This document shows positions 25,664 through 34,212 of a stretch of DNA of 61,310 nucleotides, one piece after another. Position 1 is the stretch's first letter. Every line of letters begins with the position of its first letter. The notes under the pieces are model-generated. The model was not told the DNA's origin. It saw nothing but the letters and a program-made list of their open reading frames with translations, and made no database searches. Source of the stretch: Acidobacteriota bacterium (GTDB lineage: Bacteria; Acidobacteriota; B3-B38; Guanabaribacteriales; JAGGZT01). Location: assembly GCA_021161905.1 (NCBI GenBank), contig JAGGZT010000071.1:1-61310 (forward strand). The letters are read 5' to 3'. The translations under genes and the position numbers were made by a program.

Positions 25664-28135
25664 CTAATCCCAGCTGATGTAGTCTATCTTCACCCCGAGC
25701 TCCCTGATATCAGGCGAGCCGAGATCACGAGCGGGGTTCATCGTGGTCGATTTGATATAGAGGATGGGCATCTTCTCCCGGGTGAGCTTTTTCCTTATTC
25801 TTTCCGGTATGGGGATGCGATAGGTATTAAAGCCGTTTTCTACCGTGAGCTCCCCGATCTTTTCGTTGAGAAGGTAAAAGCTCACCTCTGGCTTTTTTAT
25901 CCCCTTGGGCCTTCCTCCATCCATCCGCAGGGTGATGGTTGAAGCATTGGCTAAGGAGGGGAGATATACCGAGGCTATTCTGCCCGTCCAGCGGAAACTC
26001 ACCGTCCCCTCTTTCTCCTTCTGGTAGAAGCCGGAACGGAGGAGGATGTCGTCCTCGCCCACATCGATCGTTTTCCCCTCTTTGGAGAGTTCAGAGGGAT
26101 GAATAAGCCTTTTCAAGGTCATCTTGATATAGATGCCCTTTTCCTCTCGTGGAGGGCGGTTGTAGCTGAACTCCATAAATGAGCTTTTGAACCACTTCTC
26201 CTCGACGAGCCCGAAGTAGTAGGGACCATCGGGAATCTCTGTCCGCCAGCTCGTTAGGAGATAGATTTGGCGGAAGTTCTTTCGCCAGTAGGGGAGGAGC
26301 TTTTCAAGAAGCCAAGGGGAGAGCTTGAAGTAGCGGAGCTCAGCTACTTCGGAACCGCTCAAGGTGCTTAGGGGAAGGGAGACGAGGTGGATGAGTGAGG
26401 TGGAGATGTTCTCGGTTATTACCAGACTTCCCGGTTTTATCTCCCTCTTTAGCTCCTTAACGAGGTTGATAGCGCCAGCAAATTCCCGATGGGGATAGAT
26501 GAGCTTATCGTAGGAGATGAAGGAGTAAAGAAGATAGGCGAGGATGAGAATACTTGCTACCCTGAGGAATCTTTTTCTTTGTCCAAGGTCCCAGAGTTTA
26601 CCTATGAGGTAAGCGATAAATAGCACTAATCCTGGGTAGATTAAGGGAACGAACCGCCGCATCACCCAGAAGTAGTCCGGTATCACTCGTATCCGGTAGA
26701 AGTAGAAACCGGCGAAGAAGAGAAGTGAGGAGAGGAAGAAGAACTCCGCTCCCCGCCTCAGCCGGTACCAGAGATAAACGAAGACAATACTCCCCGCGAT
26801 GACGCCGAAGTCGGTGAGGAACCAGCCCATCCGGTGGTAGGTGCCCGCATTCGGATCGTTCCAGCCGTAGATGAAGTAGGGGCGGTAGAAGTAGGCATAG
26901 AAGAGAGCGAGCGAGAGGGAAATAGCGGTAAGAAGGGGGAGTGGATGTTTGTAGGCGATCACCCGCCTGAAGAGCGCTTTCAGCCTCGAGGAGATGATCA
27001 CCGCGATGAGGAAGAGAAGAAGGGCAATGGGAGCAAGTTTCATCCATAGTTTGATGTCGTTTAACACCCGGGCAAAGGTGTTCCAGAGGTAATAGTGAGC
27101 GATGAACTCGCCGTGGAGGAAGAAATGGAGAACGAGGAGGGAAAAAGGAAGGGCAAAGAATAGCGTTTTTTTACCGAAGTGGGAGAGGAAAAGGCCGAGG
27201 ACAAAAAGGGAGGCGGGAATCACCAAGAGCGAGCAATCGACCCGTACCAGCATTGTTAATCCGAGGGAAAGACCGGAGAGCACTCCGAAGACTGGATCCC
27301 CCTCTTCGAGGAAAAGATCGAGGAGGAATATCCCGGAAAGAAGAAGGTATTGGACCAGTATTTCCGAGGTAGGAAAACGGGCGAACCAGATGGCGATCAC
27401 ATTAATGGAAAGGAGGAAGGAGGCTAAGAGCCCTACCTTTTCCCCGTAGAACCTCTTTCCGAGGAGATAGAGTGCCCCCACTCCAAGGACCCCGAAGATG
27501 GCAGGAAGGAATAAAGCGAACCTTATCCCGAAAATGGAGTAGAGGATGCCGTACCAAAGGGGAAAGAGATGATAGAACTGGGGCACCAAGGTAAGCTTGC
27601 TTTTTGAGGCGATGTAGATCCCCATCTGATTGGGCCTGAACCCCTTGAGGAAAAGGGGCTTGAGTTCAGGGGGAAGGACTGCACTTGCTTTATTCTCGAA
27701 GATTATCGAGCCCCTTTTGGCGATGTTAATCCCCATATTGACATAGACCCCGGGGTCCCTCCCTCCGAAGATGCACTCCCCGGGCTTGCCGAAGAGGAAG
27801 AGAGCAAGGATGAGGATGGCGATTATTATGAGGTGGGATCGTTTAAGAGGAAGGCCGGGGCGGAAAGGCGTTAGTTTGCTTTTCGTGCCGAGTATCAGAA
27901 GGAGAGAGAAAAGAATATCAGCAAACAGCAGGTTTACTAAGGAGAAATGGGCGAACTCGGCAAGTAGCAAGCCAAACCAGCTCGAGGCGATGGTACTTAC
28001 TAAGACGATGAGGAAGATAAGTTCAAAGGGATCAAGCTTACGAGAGGCTTTCCTTCCGAAGGGGGTGAGGAAGAGAGAATATCCAGGAATGGCGAAGATG
28101 ATGAGCAGAGAGATCATTCCGAAAAGCAGATGCAT
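25664..28135 (-). CDS. Large GT-C-type membrane glycosyltransferase
   Basis: 823 residues with about 12-14 helices in residues 1-550 and a soluble C-terminal domain of about 270 residues. The outer loop GRDPGVYVNMGINIAKRGS carries the Asp expected for GT-C catalysis, and PQFYHLFPLWYGILYSIFG follows. The C-terminal portion is beta-rich (FRWTGRIASVYLPSLANAST) and could be a carbohydrate-binding module, which would fit a polymer acceptor; that is inference. It acts on the outer face of the cytoplasmic membrane. It lies 6 bases after a GT4 gene and just before a GT2 gene that could make its lipid-linked donor. Confidence 0.75.
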   Translation of the reverse strand: MHLLFGMISLLIIFAIPGYSLFLTPFGRKASRKLDPFELIFLIVLVSTIASSWFGLLLAEFAHFSLVNLLFADILFSLLLILGTKSKLTPFRPGLPLKRSHLIIIAILILALFLFGKPGECIFGGRDPGVYVNMGINIAKRGSIIFENKASAVLPPELKPLFLKGFRPNQMGIYIASKSKLTLVPQFYHLFPLWYGILYSIFGIRFALFLPAIFGVLGVGALYLLGKRFYGEKVGLLASFLLSINVIAIWFARFPTSEILVQYLLLSGIFLLDLFLEEGDPVFGVLSGLSLGLTMLVRVDCSLLVIPASLFVLGLFLSHFGKKTLFFALPFSLLVLHFFLHGEFIAHYYLWNTFARVLNDIKLWMKLAPIALLLFLIAVIISSRLKALFRRVIAYKHPLPLLTAISLSLALFYAYFYRPYFIYGWNDPNAGTYHRMGWFLTDFGVIAGSIVFVYLWYRLRRGAEFFFLSSLLFFAGFYFYRIRVIPDYFWVMRRFVPLIYPGLVLFIAYLIGKLWDLGQRKRFLRVASILILAYLLYSFISYDKLIYPHREFAGAINLVKELKREIKPGSLVITENISTSLIHLVSLPLSTLSGSEVAELRYFKLSPWLLEKLLPYWRKNFRQIYLLTSWRTEIPDGPYYFGLVEEKWFKSSFMEFSYNRPPREEKGIYIKMTLKRLIHPSELSKEGKTIDVGEDDILLRSGFYQKEKEGTVSFRWTGRIASVYLPSLANASTITLRMDGGRPKGIKKPEVSFYLLNEKIGELTVENGFNTYRIPIPERIRKKLTREKMPILYIKSTTMNPARDLGSPDIRELGVKIDYISWD

Positions 28136-28141
28136 TTGATC

Positions 28142-29506
28142 TCATTCCTCCTTTCCTCTTCCGCCGATCCCGAGTTCCGAGATCGCCCTCTTTATTATTT
28201 CGGGGTAGGGGTGGTTTATATTTTTGAAGTCGGCGAGTTGCGATAAACGCTCATGATAGAGCTTTTTGGCGAATTTTGCCCTTTCCCTGGCAACCCTCCT
28301 CTGCGCTTTGGCGAGCTCTCGCTTGCTTTTATCTTTAAGTTCCTTGATAAAGGAGATGTATCCTTCCACTTCTTTTTCCAAAGGGTGGTTTTTTATGATG
28401 TACTCCCTCGCTCGCTCCCCATAGGCCTGGCGGAGATCAGGTCGCCAATAGAGGAGCTCGAGGGTGTAGAAGAGCTCCATTTCCTCGTATTTTCCCGGAT
28501 CTATCTTGATAACGGTATCATCGGGGAGTTCCCTGAATTGGCCCAGGTTCGAGGTTATGACCGGCTTCCCTGCGGACATAAGCCGGAGCAGGCTTGCCGA
28601 GGTCTCACCACCGGTAGGATAGCGCAGGTTTAGGGCGACATCGGTTATCGCTATTATGTCCTCATAGGTTTCTTTCTCCACAAACCCAGTGGTTCTCACC
28701 TTGTCCGATATCCCTCGCTCGGCGAGCATCGAATCTAAAGGGAGTTCGTTCGATACCTCGCCCACGATGAAGAAGTAGGAGTTGGGGTAGAGGGAGTGGA
28801 AATGGGCGAATATGTTCAGTATGGTGCGTGCCCCTTTCATCTCGGAAAAGAGCCCAAAACTTGAGATGATGTAGCTATCTGAAAGCCCAAGCGCCTCCTT
28901 GAGCTTTCTTCCATCCCTCTTCTCCGAGGGCTTTATCCCCATAGGGACGAATGAGACCGGCACATCGGGGCATTCCCGTTCTACCAGATCCTTGAGATAC
29001 CGGTTGTGGACGATTACTCCGAGCGAGAGCTCAACCGCCCGGCGGAAGCAGGGATAAAGGAAATAAAAAAGATTGCTCCCGAGCCCGGAAAGAACGAGCT
29101 TTGCCACCTTCTCCCCTTCCTCGCCATGGTTCTCCTTAAGTTCCCGATAGTAGCTCGCCTCGTCGAAGAAGGGGATGGTGAGCGCTCGGATCATATGATG
29201 GAGCATTCCCTCGTGGAGCACCACGATGCCCGGGTATTTCTTTAAGGTATTGTAGATATAGACATGGTAGGGGTTGTTTCCCAGTTGATAGATGTTCATA
29301 TCGTAGCCCCGCTCCTTTAAGAGCCAGTCGTAGCGGAGGTAGTTTATCGTCTCAAAGCGGGAGGTTATCTCTTTATTGGTCGGTTGGTAATCGTCGATGA
29401 TGAGGTCGATATCGAACTCCTCCTGAAGGAGGGGGAGTAATTCCTCCGAGTAGTGGGAGACACCGCTTTTTATCGGGCTTAACGGAGAGAAGTAGGCGAT
29501 CCGCAA
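28142..29506 (-). CDS. GT4 family glycosyltransferase (paralog of 38536-39891)
   Basis: 454 residues from a TTG start at 29506. The N-terminal half begins RIAYFSPLSPIKSGVSHYSE. The donor half has SSFGLFSEMKGARTIL and the region NLRYPTGGETSASLLRLMSA, where this subgroup replaces the classical E-x7-E neighbourhood. A C-terminal helical tail from about 395 is Lys/Arg-rich. The same plan and motifs occur in the 451-residue protein at 38536-39891. It acts in the cytoplasm on a lipid-linked glycan with unknown specificity. One base separates it from the next GT4 gene. Confidence 0.85.
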   Translation of the reverse strand: MRIAYFSPLSPIKSGVSHYSEELLPLLQEEFDIDLIIDDYQPTNKEITSRFETINYLRYDWLLKERGYDMNIYQLGNNPYHVYIYNTLKKYPGIVVLHEGMLHHMIRALTIPFFDEASYYRELKENHGEEGEKVAKLVLSGLGSNLFYFLYPCFRRAVELSLGVIVHNRYLKDLVERECPDVPVSFVPMGIKPSEKRDGRKLKEALGLSDSYIISSFGLFSEMKGARTILNIFAHFHSLYPNSYFFIVGEVSNELPLDSMLAERGISDKVRTTGFVEKETYEDIIAITDVALNLRYPTGGETSASLLRLMSAGKPVITSNLGQFRELPDDTVIKIDPGKYEEMELFYTLELLYWRPDLRQAYGERAREYIIKNHPLEKEVEGYISFIKELKDKSKRELAKAQRRVARERAKFAKKLYHERLSQLADFKNINHPYPEIIKRAISELGIGGRGKEE

Positions 29507-29507
29507 C

Positions 29508-30560
29508 TTAACCCTCCCTCAATATCTCCGTCAGATGGTCGATAACATAATCCCAGGAGAGGTCCTTCACCCTGCGGTATCCCTCCTCGCCGAGCTCCTT
29601 AGCCAGCTTCCTCTTCTCGTAGAGGAGGTCCATCTTCTCGGCGAAGAGCTCGGGAGAAGGGGGGATGATGAAGCCCGTTTTCCCATCCTCAACGAACTCG
29701 AGCACCCCTCCAGAGTCAGGAGCGGTCAGCACCGGTTTTTTGGAAAGAAAAGCCTCGATGGTGATATAGCCGAAATCCTCCCCAATGGGGGCGAAGAAGA
29801 CAGCAAGCGAGCTTGCGTAGAGGTGGATGAGTTGGGAATCGGGAACGAAGCCGAGGAGCTTCACCCTATCTTTAAGACCATATTTCTCTATCAAATATTC
29901 CAGATGAGGGCGGAAAGGACCAGAACCAGCGATGAGTGCCCGAACCGGCGAGCGGACATATCTCATCGCCTCGATGAGGAGATCGCCTCGTTTCACCCAG
30001 TCGAGCCTTCCCGCATAGAGGATGAAATCGCCATATTCTTCGAGGCGGAATTCATCCTTCAGTCGGGGAAGGGGGTAGAGGGTTTTGGCGTCAAGGCCAT
30101 TGTATTTTTTGAGCCTTCCTGCCACCGTCTTCGAGCCGGAAAAAAGCCTCCTTGCCTCCCTTAAGGTGATGTTGTCCAGCTCCACGATGGCATCCCTTAG
30201 GGTGATATCCTCGGGGCTGTTGTTAAGGCTACTGAGCTTGGTGCCGAAGACATCGTATGCCTCCCGGTGCTGATGAAAGAGCCAGACTACCTTGTTCGGA
30301 TGGCGGATGAGATAGGAGGGGAACTTGGTGGCGATGACCAGGTTTATCTCCTTACCCGCATCGTCCCAGAGGTCGAGGAACCGCCAGAGCAGGGCATCTT
30401 TAAGGACATTGCTCTTTGGAAACCAACGAAAAGGAAGGGCGACGATGTCGGTCTTGTACCCCCGACGGACGAAGTTATCCTTGAGGAGCTCGACCAGAAG
30501 TTCTGCCCCCCCGTGGATGAACGGCATTTGAGCGTGTAGGATTAAGACCGTCCCTCTCAT
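29508..30560 (-). CDS. GT4 family glycosyltransferase (paralog of 37462-38532)
   Basis: 350 residues. The N-terminus is VLILHAQMPFIHGGAELLVE, then IATKFPSYLIRHPNKVVWLF. The donor half has ILYAGRLDWVKRGDLLIEA and the E-x7-E motif in GEDFGYITIEAF. The protein at 37462-38532 matches along the whole length (GGAE, LPFKWYPN, IATKFPSYLARHKNKVVWL, EDYGYVTVEAF), so the two are paralogs. It overlaps the sulfatase-fold gene by 4 bases (ATGA). It is probably an early or side-chain transferase in the same glycan. Confidence 0.87.
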   Translation of the reverse strand: MRGTVLILHAQMPFIHGGAELLVELLKDNFVRRGYKTDIVALPFRWFPKSNVLKDALLWRFLDLWDDAGKEINLVIATKFPSYLIRHPNKVVWLFHQHREAYDVFGTKLSSLNNSPEDITLRDAIVELDNITLREARRLFSGSKTVAGRLKKYNGLDAKTLYPLPRLKDEFRLEEYGDFILYAGRLDWVKRGDLLIEAMRYVRSPVRALIAGSGPFRPHLEYLIEKYGLKDRVKLLGFVPDSQLIHLYASSLAVFFAPIGEDFGYITIEAFLSKKPVLTAPDSGGVLEFVEDGKTGFIIPPSPELFAEKMDLLYEKRKLAKELGEEGYRRVKDLSWDYVIDHLTEILREG

Positions 30561-32782
30561 TTTATATACCCCAGCGCCCGTAGTCTGTTTTTCGTCTCCT
30601 CGTCGAGATGGATTCGCCGTTTCATCCTTCTTCCTACTACTCGATGAGCCCGTTTGATAAAGGAGAGTAGTTCCTTTTTCATCCGGGCGAAAAGTGGCGG
30701 TTTGGATCCGATGAGGTTTTTCTTCTCCTTTGGATCGGAGCTCAGATTGTAAAACTCTTCCTTCGCCCCTGAAGGAGGATAGATCGTCAGGATGTATTTG
30801 TGGTTCTCTCCCCGGATGGAATGTTTCTTCGGTCCGAACTTATTGGCACCACTCATCAGGAACCGCGAAGGAGGTATCTTCCCTTTAAGGTAGGGAAGAA
30901 GATTTTCCCCTTGCTCTCCAGGGAGAGGAGAGAGGTTGAGAAAGGCGAGAGTGGTGGGGGCGATGTCGATGGTGGAGACCTCCACATCTACCCTTCGTCC
31001 GGCGTATTTCCCCTTTGGGAAATGGATTATAAGGGGTACCCGGAGCATCTCCTCATAAAGGGTCTCTCCGTGTCCAAAGCTTCCATGTTCCAGGAATTCT
31101 TCTCCGTGGTCTGAGGTGATGATGACCAGAGTATCGTCGATAAGGCGGGTTTCCTCGAGTTTGGCGAAGAGACGCCCAAGCTGGCTGTCGGTATAGGCGA
31201 TCTCCCCATCGTAGAGAGCGGTGATGTGGTTTAGGTCGGCTTTGGAAAGCCCTTCCCTTCTTGCTTTCTCTATGCTATCCCTTGTCCCATCTATTTTCCC
31301 TTTGTAATCCCGGTCGAAGAGCTTATCGTACGGTGGAGGTGGGGTATAATCCAGGTGGGGGTCGAAGTAGTGGAGGAAGAGGAAGAAGGGGAAGCGGTTG
31401 TTTCCCTCGATGGTCTTGATGGCGAAGTCGGTTACCTCTCTTGCCCTTGCCTCCTGTGAGAAGAAGAACCGGTTGAACCCGCGAGCAAATCCGTATTTTT
31501 CCGAGACGAAATCGTGGCTCACGAAGGCGTAGCAGGCGAAGCCACGACGCCTCAAGTGCTCGGTGAGGATGGGGACATTGGGATCAAGGGCGGTATCCAC
31601 CTTAATCACTCCATGGAACGAGGGGTAAAGCGAGGTGAGGATCGAGATATGGGAGGGGAGGGTCCAGGGGGAAGGAGCGATCGCCTCGGTAAATATCACC
31701 CCCTCCTTCGCCAGTTTATCGATGTTTTTGCTCGTTTCCCTTGGATAGCCATAACAGCTTAAATGATCCGCTCTCAGGGTATCGATGGAGATGAGGATGA
31801 TATTGGGAAGCCTGCTTTTTTTCTCCTGGTAGATCACTGGATCAGAAAAGCAGGCGATTATGTTCTCTTTTGCTCCCTTTTTATCGGGAAGGGAAAGAGA
31901 TTTGATGAGGGGGGTTGCGCTGAAAACGAGTTCTCCCTCCTTCCCCTGATAAGGGGAAAGATCAAGGGTGAAGTCCTGCCATCCACCTCCCTCAGGACTC
32001 GAGGTGTCTACTACTCTATCGAAGAGGGTTTTCTCCCTATTGCCCCTTCGCAAAGCCACCGAAAAGCGTACTATCCTCCTTTTCCCCTCTCGGTTCAAGA
32101 TGCCTATCCCGAAAGAGAGCTTTCCCTTAGAAGGAACCTTAATCGGAAAGCTCACCCGATAGGGAGAGGGAGCGGTTAAAGCGGTTCTCGTTTCTTTTCC
32201 TATTTTGGCGCTCGTGAGGTAAGCGGGGAGAGAGATCAGGTCAAAGGCGGCGGAGAGCCTTCTCGTATCGTCGTTTTTCCTGTCAAGATCGTGTGGAGAT
32301 ATGGCATAGGAGAAGAAAAGATCAACCCGGTTCTCCCGATTTCTGAGTATATTCCTCGGGAGCAGTATTCGGTATCTTTCCCATTCTTCCTTTAGCTCTA
32401 TTTCGGAAAGCCCCTTCCCATTTAGAAGGATATTTGCCTTTAGCTTTTCACCCTTAGGGTGTTCGAAGGGACGAGCGGAGAGGATCAATTCCCCATTACT
32501 CACCGGAAAGAGATGGGCGGAGAGATGGGCTTCGCCGGAAAGCGCCCAAAGGAAAGGTTTCTTTCCCAACCATAACTCCTCTTCCCCCCATCCGTTCAGG
32601 AGAAATGTCCGTTCCCGCCCCATATCGATCTGGTAGGGGGTGATGAGTTCCGGCTTCATCCTATCGAGATGATCGAGAAGGTAATAGCTGGCAGAGCTTT
32701 CCCTTGTGAGGAAGAAAACGAGGGATATTATAAAGGCTATCGCCCCGAGGGCTGCGATAAGTTTGAGGGTAGCTTTCTTCAT
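30557..32782 (-). CDS. Membrane-anchored sulfatase-fold hydrolase/transferase with Thr nucleophile
   Basis: 741 residues. A single N-terminal hydrophobic helix (about 7-25) anchors the protein facing outward. Residues 40-310 are beta-rich, with jelly-roll-like stretches (GKLSFGIGILNREGKR, WQDFTLDLSPYQGKEG). The alkaline-phosphatase/sulfatase domain runs from about 324: metal Asp334 in NIILISIDTLRADH and the C-terminal ITSDHGEEFLEHGSFGHGE. The catalytic position, Cys/Ser in formylglycine sulfatases (C-x-P-S-R), reads T374-L-P-S-H. Thr is the nucleophile in phosphoethanolamine/phosphoglycerol transferases of this superfamily, so a phospho- or sulfo-group transferase or esterase acting on the glycan is possible. 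It overlaps neighbours by 4 bases on both sides. Confidence 0.82.
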   Translation of the reverse strand: MKKATLKLIAALGAIAFIISLVFFLTRESSASYYLLDHLDRMKPELITPYQIDMGRERTFLLNGWGEEELWLGKKPFLWALSGEAHLSAHLFPVSNGELILSARPFEHPKGEKLKANILLNGKGLSEIELKEEWERYRILLPRNILRNRENRVDLFFSYAISPHDLDRKNDDTRRLSAAFDLISLPAYLTSAKIGKETRTALTAPSPYRVSFPIKVPSKGKLSFGIGILNREGKRRIVRFSVALRRGNREKTLFDRVVDTSSPEGGGWQDFTLDLSPYQGKEGELVFSATPLIKSLSLPDKKGAKENIIACFSDPVIYQEKKSRLPNIILISIDTLRADHLSCYGYPRETSKNIDKLAKEGVIFTEAIAPSPWTLPSHISILTSLYPSFHGVIKVDTALDPNVPILTEHLRRRGFACYAFVSHDFVSEKYGFARGFNRFFFSQEARAREVTDFAIKTIEGNNRFPFFLFLHYFDPHLDYTPPPPYDKLFDRDYKGKIDGTRDSIEKARREGLSKADLNHITALYDGEIAYTDSQLGRLFAKLEETRLIDDTLVIITSDHGEEFLEHGSFGHGETLYEEMLRVPLIIHFPKGKYAGRRVDVEVSTIDIAPTTLAFLNLSPLPGEQGENLLPYLKGKIPPSRFLMSGANKFGPKKHSIRGENHKYILTIYPPSGAKEEFYNLSSDPKEKKNLIGSKPPLFARMKKELLSFIKRAHRVVGRRMKRRIHLDEETKNRLRALGYIK

Positions 32783-34212
32783 TTTTCCCCTATCACCGCG
32801 TAATCCTGATAACCGAAGATGAGGTCATTCAGCCGTTTGATGTTGTTGTTGAGCTTGGCGAATTGGCTGATTAGTGGTTCCCCCAAGCTTGGAGGTGGGG
32901 TGAGGGGTTCTAATTTTCCCTCTTCAGGAACCGGAGAGAGGAAGATGACCTCCACCTTGGAAAAGCCCGCTGCCTCATAAAGAAAGCGAAGCGCCTCAGG
33001 ATGAATGGGGCGGATATGGGAGGGGTCGGTGAAGAAGTGAGAAAGGGCGAAAAGGCTCCCCGGATTCACCGTCTCCAGGATAAGTCGTCCCCCAGAAGGT
33101 AGCTTCTCCCAGGCGAGTTCAACCAGTTTTTTCCCTTGCTCAGGGGGAAGATGTTCGATCAGCTGGGAGGCAAAGATACCGCTTACCCCCCCCGGAGCAA
33201 GTGTTTCTAAGTGAGAGACCGCTTCCGCCTTCACCACCTTAAGGTCCTTTTCGCGAGCGCGAAGGAGCATTTCTTCATTCAGATCGATCCCATAGCCCTC
33301 AATTCCTTCTTCCTTCAAGAGCTGGAGAAATTCCCCCCTTCCACAGCCGAGATCGAGCACCTTATCGCCCAGGTGAAAGTATTTGAGATATATCCTCTGC
33401 CTTCTTTTTATTTCCTCCTCGCTACCCCGGTGTCTCGTCTCGAAGGTGAAGTAGTAATGATCGGAAAGCCCCTCCTTTTCCTTGGCTACTTTCGTTAGCT
33501 TTCTCTTTCTTTCCTCTCCCACCGCGGCTAATGCCTCCTTGAGCTCGGAGAGGAGATGTTCCAGCTTCTTTCTGAGCGAGAGCTCCCCCATCTTGAGGTC
33601 GGAGATATCCCTTCCCGCCTTTTCGGTAAATTGGGAGAAGGCTTTTGTTTCTTCTTTAAGCTCCTCTACTATGTTCTCCAGGGTGATGATGTTTCCCTCG
33701 AGGCGGGAGTAGAGGAGATCCATTCGGGAGGTTAAGCCCTGGGAAAGCTCGGAGAAGAAGGAGCCCACCCTTGAGGAGAAATCGGTGTTTATCTCGTTTA
33801 TTCTGTCGTTCAGTCGGTTCAGATGGTTGTTTAACTCCGAGATGATCTCGTTTAATGCCCGGACAAGCCCTGCGTTAAATTCCCTCTGTCTCTCGAAATA
33901 AGGGGAGAAAACGCCATAAAGAAGGGGACGAAGGACTCGCCGGAAAAGCACGAGGAGCTTGCCGACCACCCTGCGCCGGGAGCTATAGTGGACCGGAGCG
34001 TCGATGAGGTAATGCTCGTTTAGAAAGCGGATTGCCTCACCAGAGGAAGGTTTGGGGAACTGGATCATTCCCTCCATTCGGTCCACTGCTTTCTGATATT
34101 CGATGAGATTTTTTATCCCCTCGTAGATCGGTGGGGCGAACTTTTCTCCCTTTTTCTTTCCCCGGATGATGTTGCGTAGTTTCTCTACCCTTTTCTCGAA
34201 TTCCTCAGTCAT
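32779..34212 (-). CDS. SAM-dependent methyltransferase with long N-terminal coiled coil
   Basis: 477 residues. Residues 1-75 are charged; 80-105 are basic and hydrophobic (VVGKLLVLFRRVLRPLLYG) and could sit on the membrane. Residues 110-245 are heptad-rich coiled coil (LNNHLNRLNDRINEIN, LRKKLEHLLSELKEAL). The methyltransferase domain follows at about 260-450, with GDKVLDLGCGRGEFLQLL and FASQLIEHLPPEQG. Methyltransferase plus coiled coil recalls WbdD, which ends O-antigen chains and uses its coiled coil as a ruler; here the order is reversed and a kinase domain is missing. A chain-terminating role is inferred. The gene overlaps ugd by 8 bases and the sulfatase-fold gene by 4. Confidence 0.83.
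   Translation of the reverse strand: MTEEFEKRVEKLRNIIRGKKKGEKFAPPIYEGIKNLIEYQKAVDRMEGMIQFPKPSSGEAIRFLNEHYLIDAPVHYSSRRRVVGKLLVLFRRVLRPLLYGVFSPYFERQREFNAGLVRALNEIISELNNHLNRLNDRINEINTDFSSRVGSFFSELSQGLTSRMDLLYSRLEGNIITLENIVEELKEETKAFSQFTEKAGRDISDLKMGELSLRKKLEHLLSELKEALAAVGEERKRKLTKVAKEKEGLSDHYYFTFETRHRGSEEEIKRRQRIYLKYFHLGDKVLDLGCGRGEFLQLLKEEGIEGYGIDLNEEMLLRAREKDLKVVKAEAVSHLETLAPGGVSGIFASQLIEHLPPEQGKKLVELAWEKLPSGGRLILETVNPGSLFALSHFFTDPSHIRPIHPEALRFLYEAAGFSKVEVIFLSPVPEEGKLEPLTPPPSLGEPLISQFAKLNNNIKRLNDLIFGYQDYAVIGEK

Noticed and set aside
30557-32782. Plain formylglycine sulfatase
   Set aside because: The catalytic Cys/Ser is replaced by Thr and the following Arg by His, so the ordinary sulfatase call is not supported.
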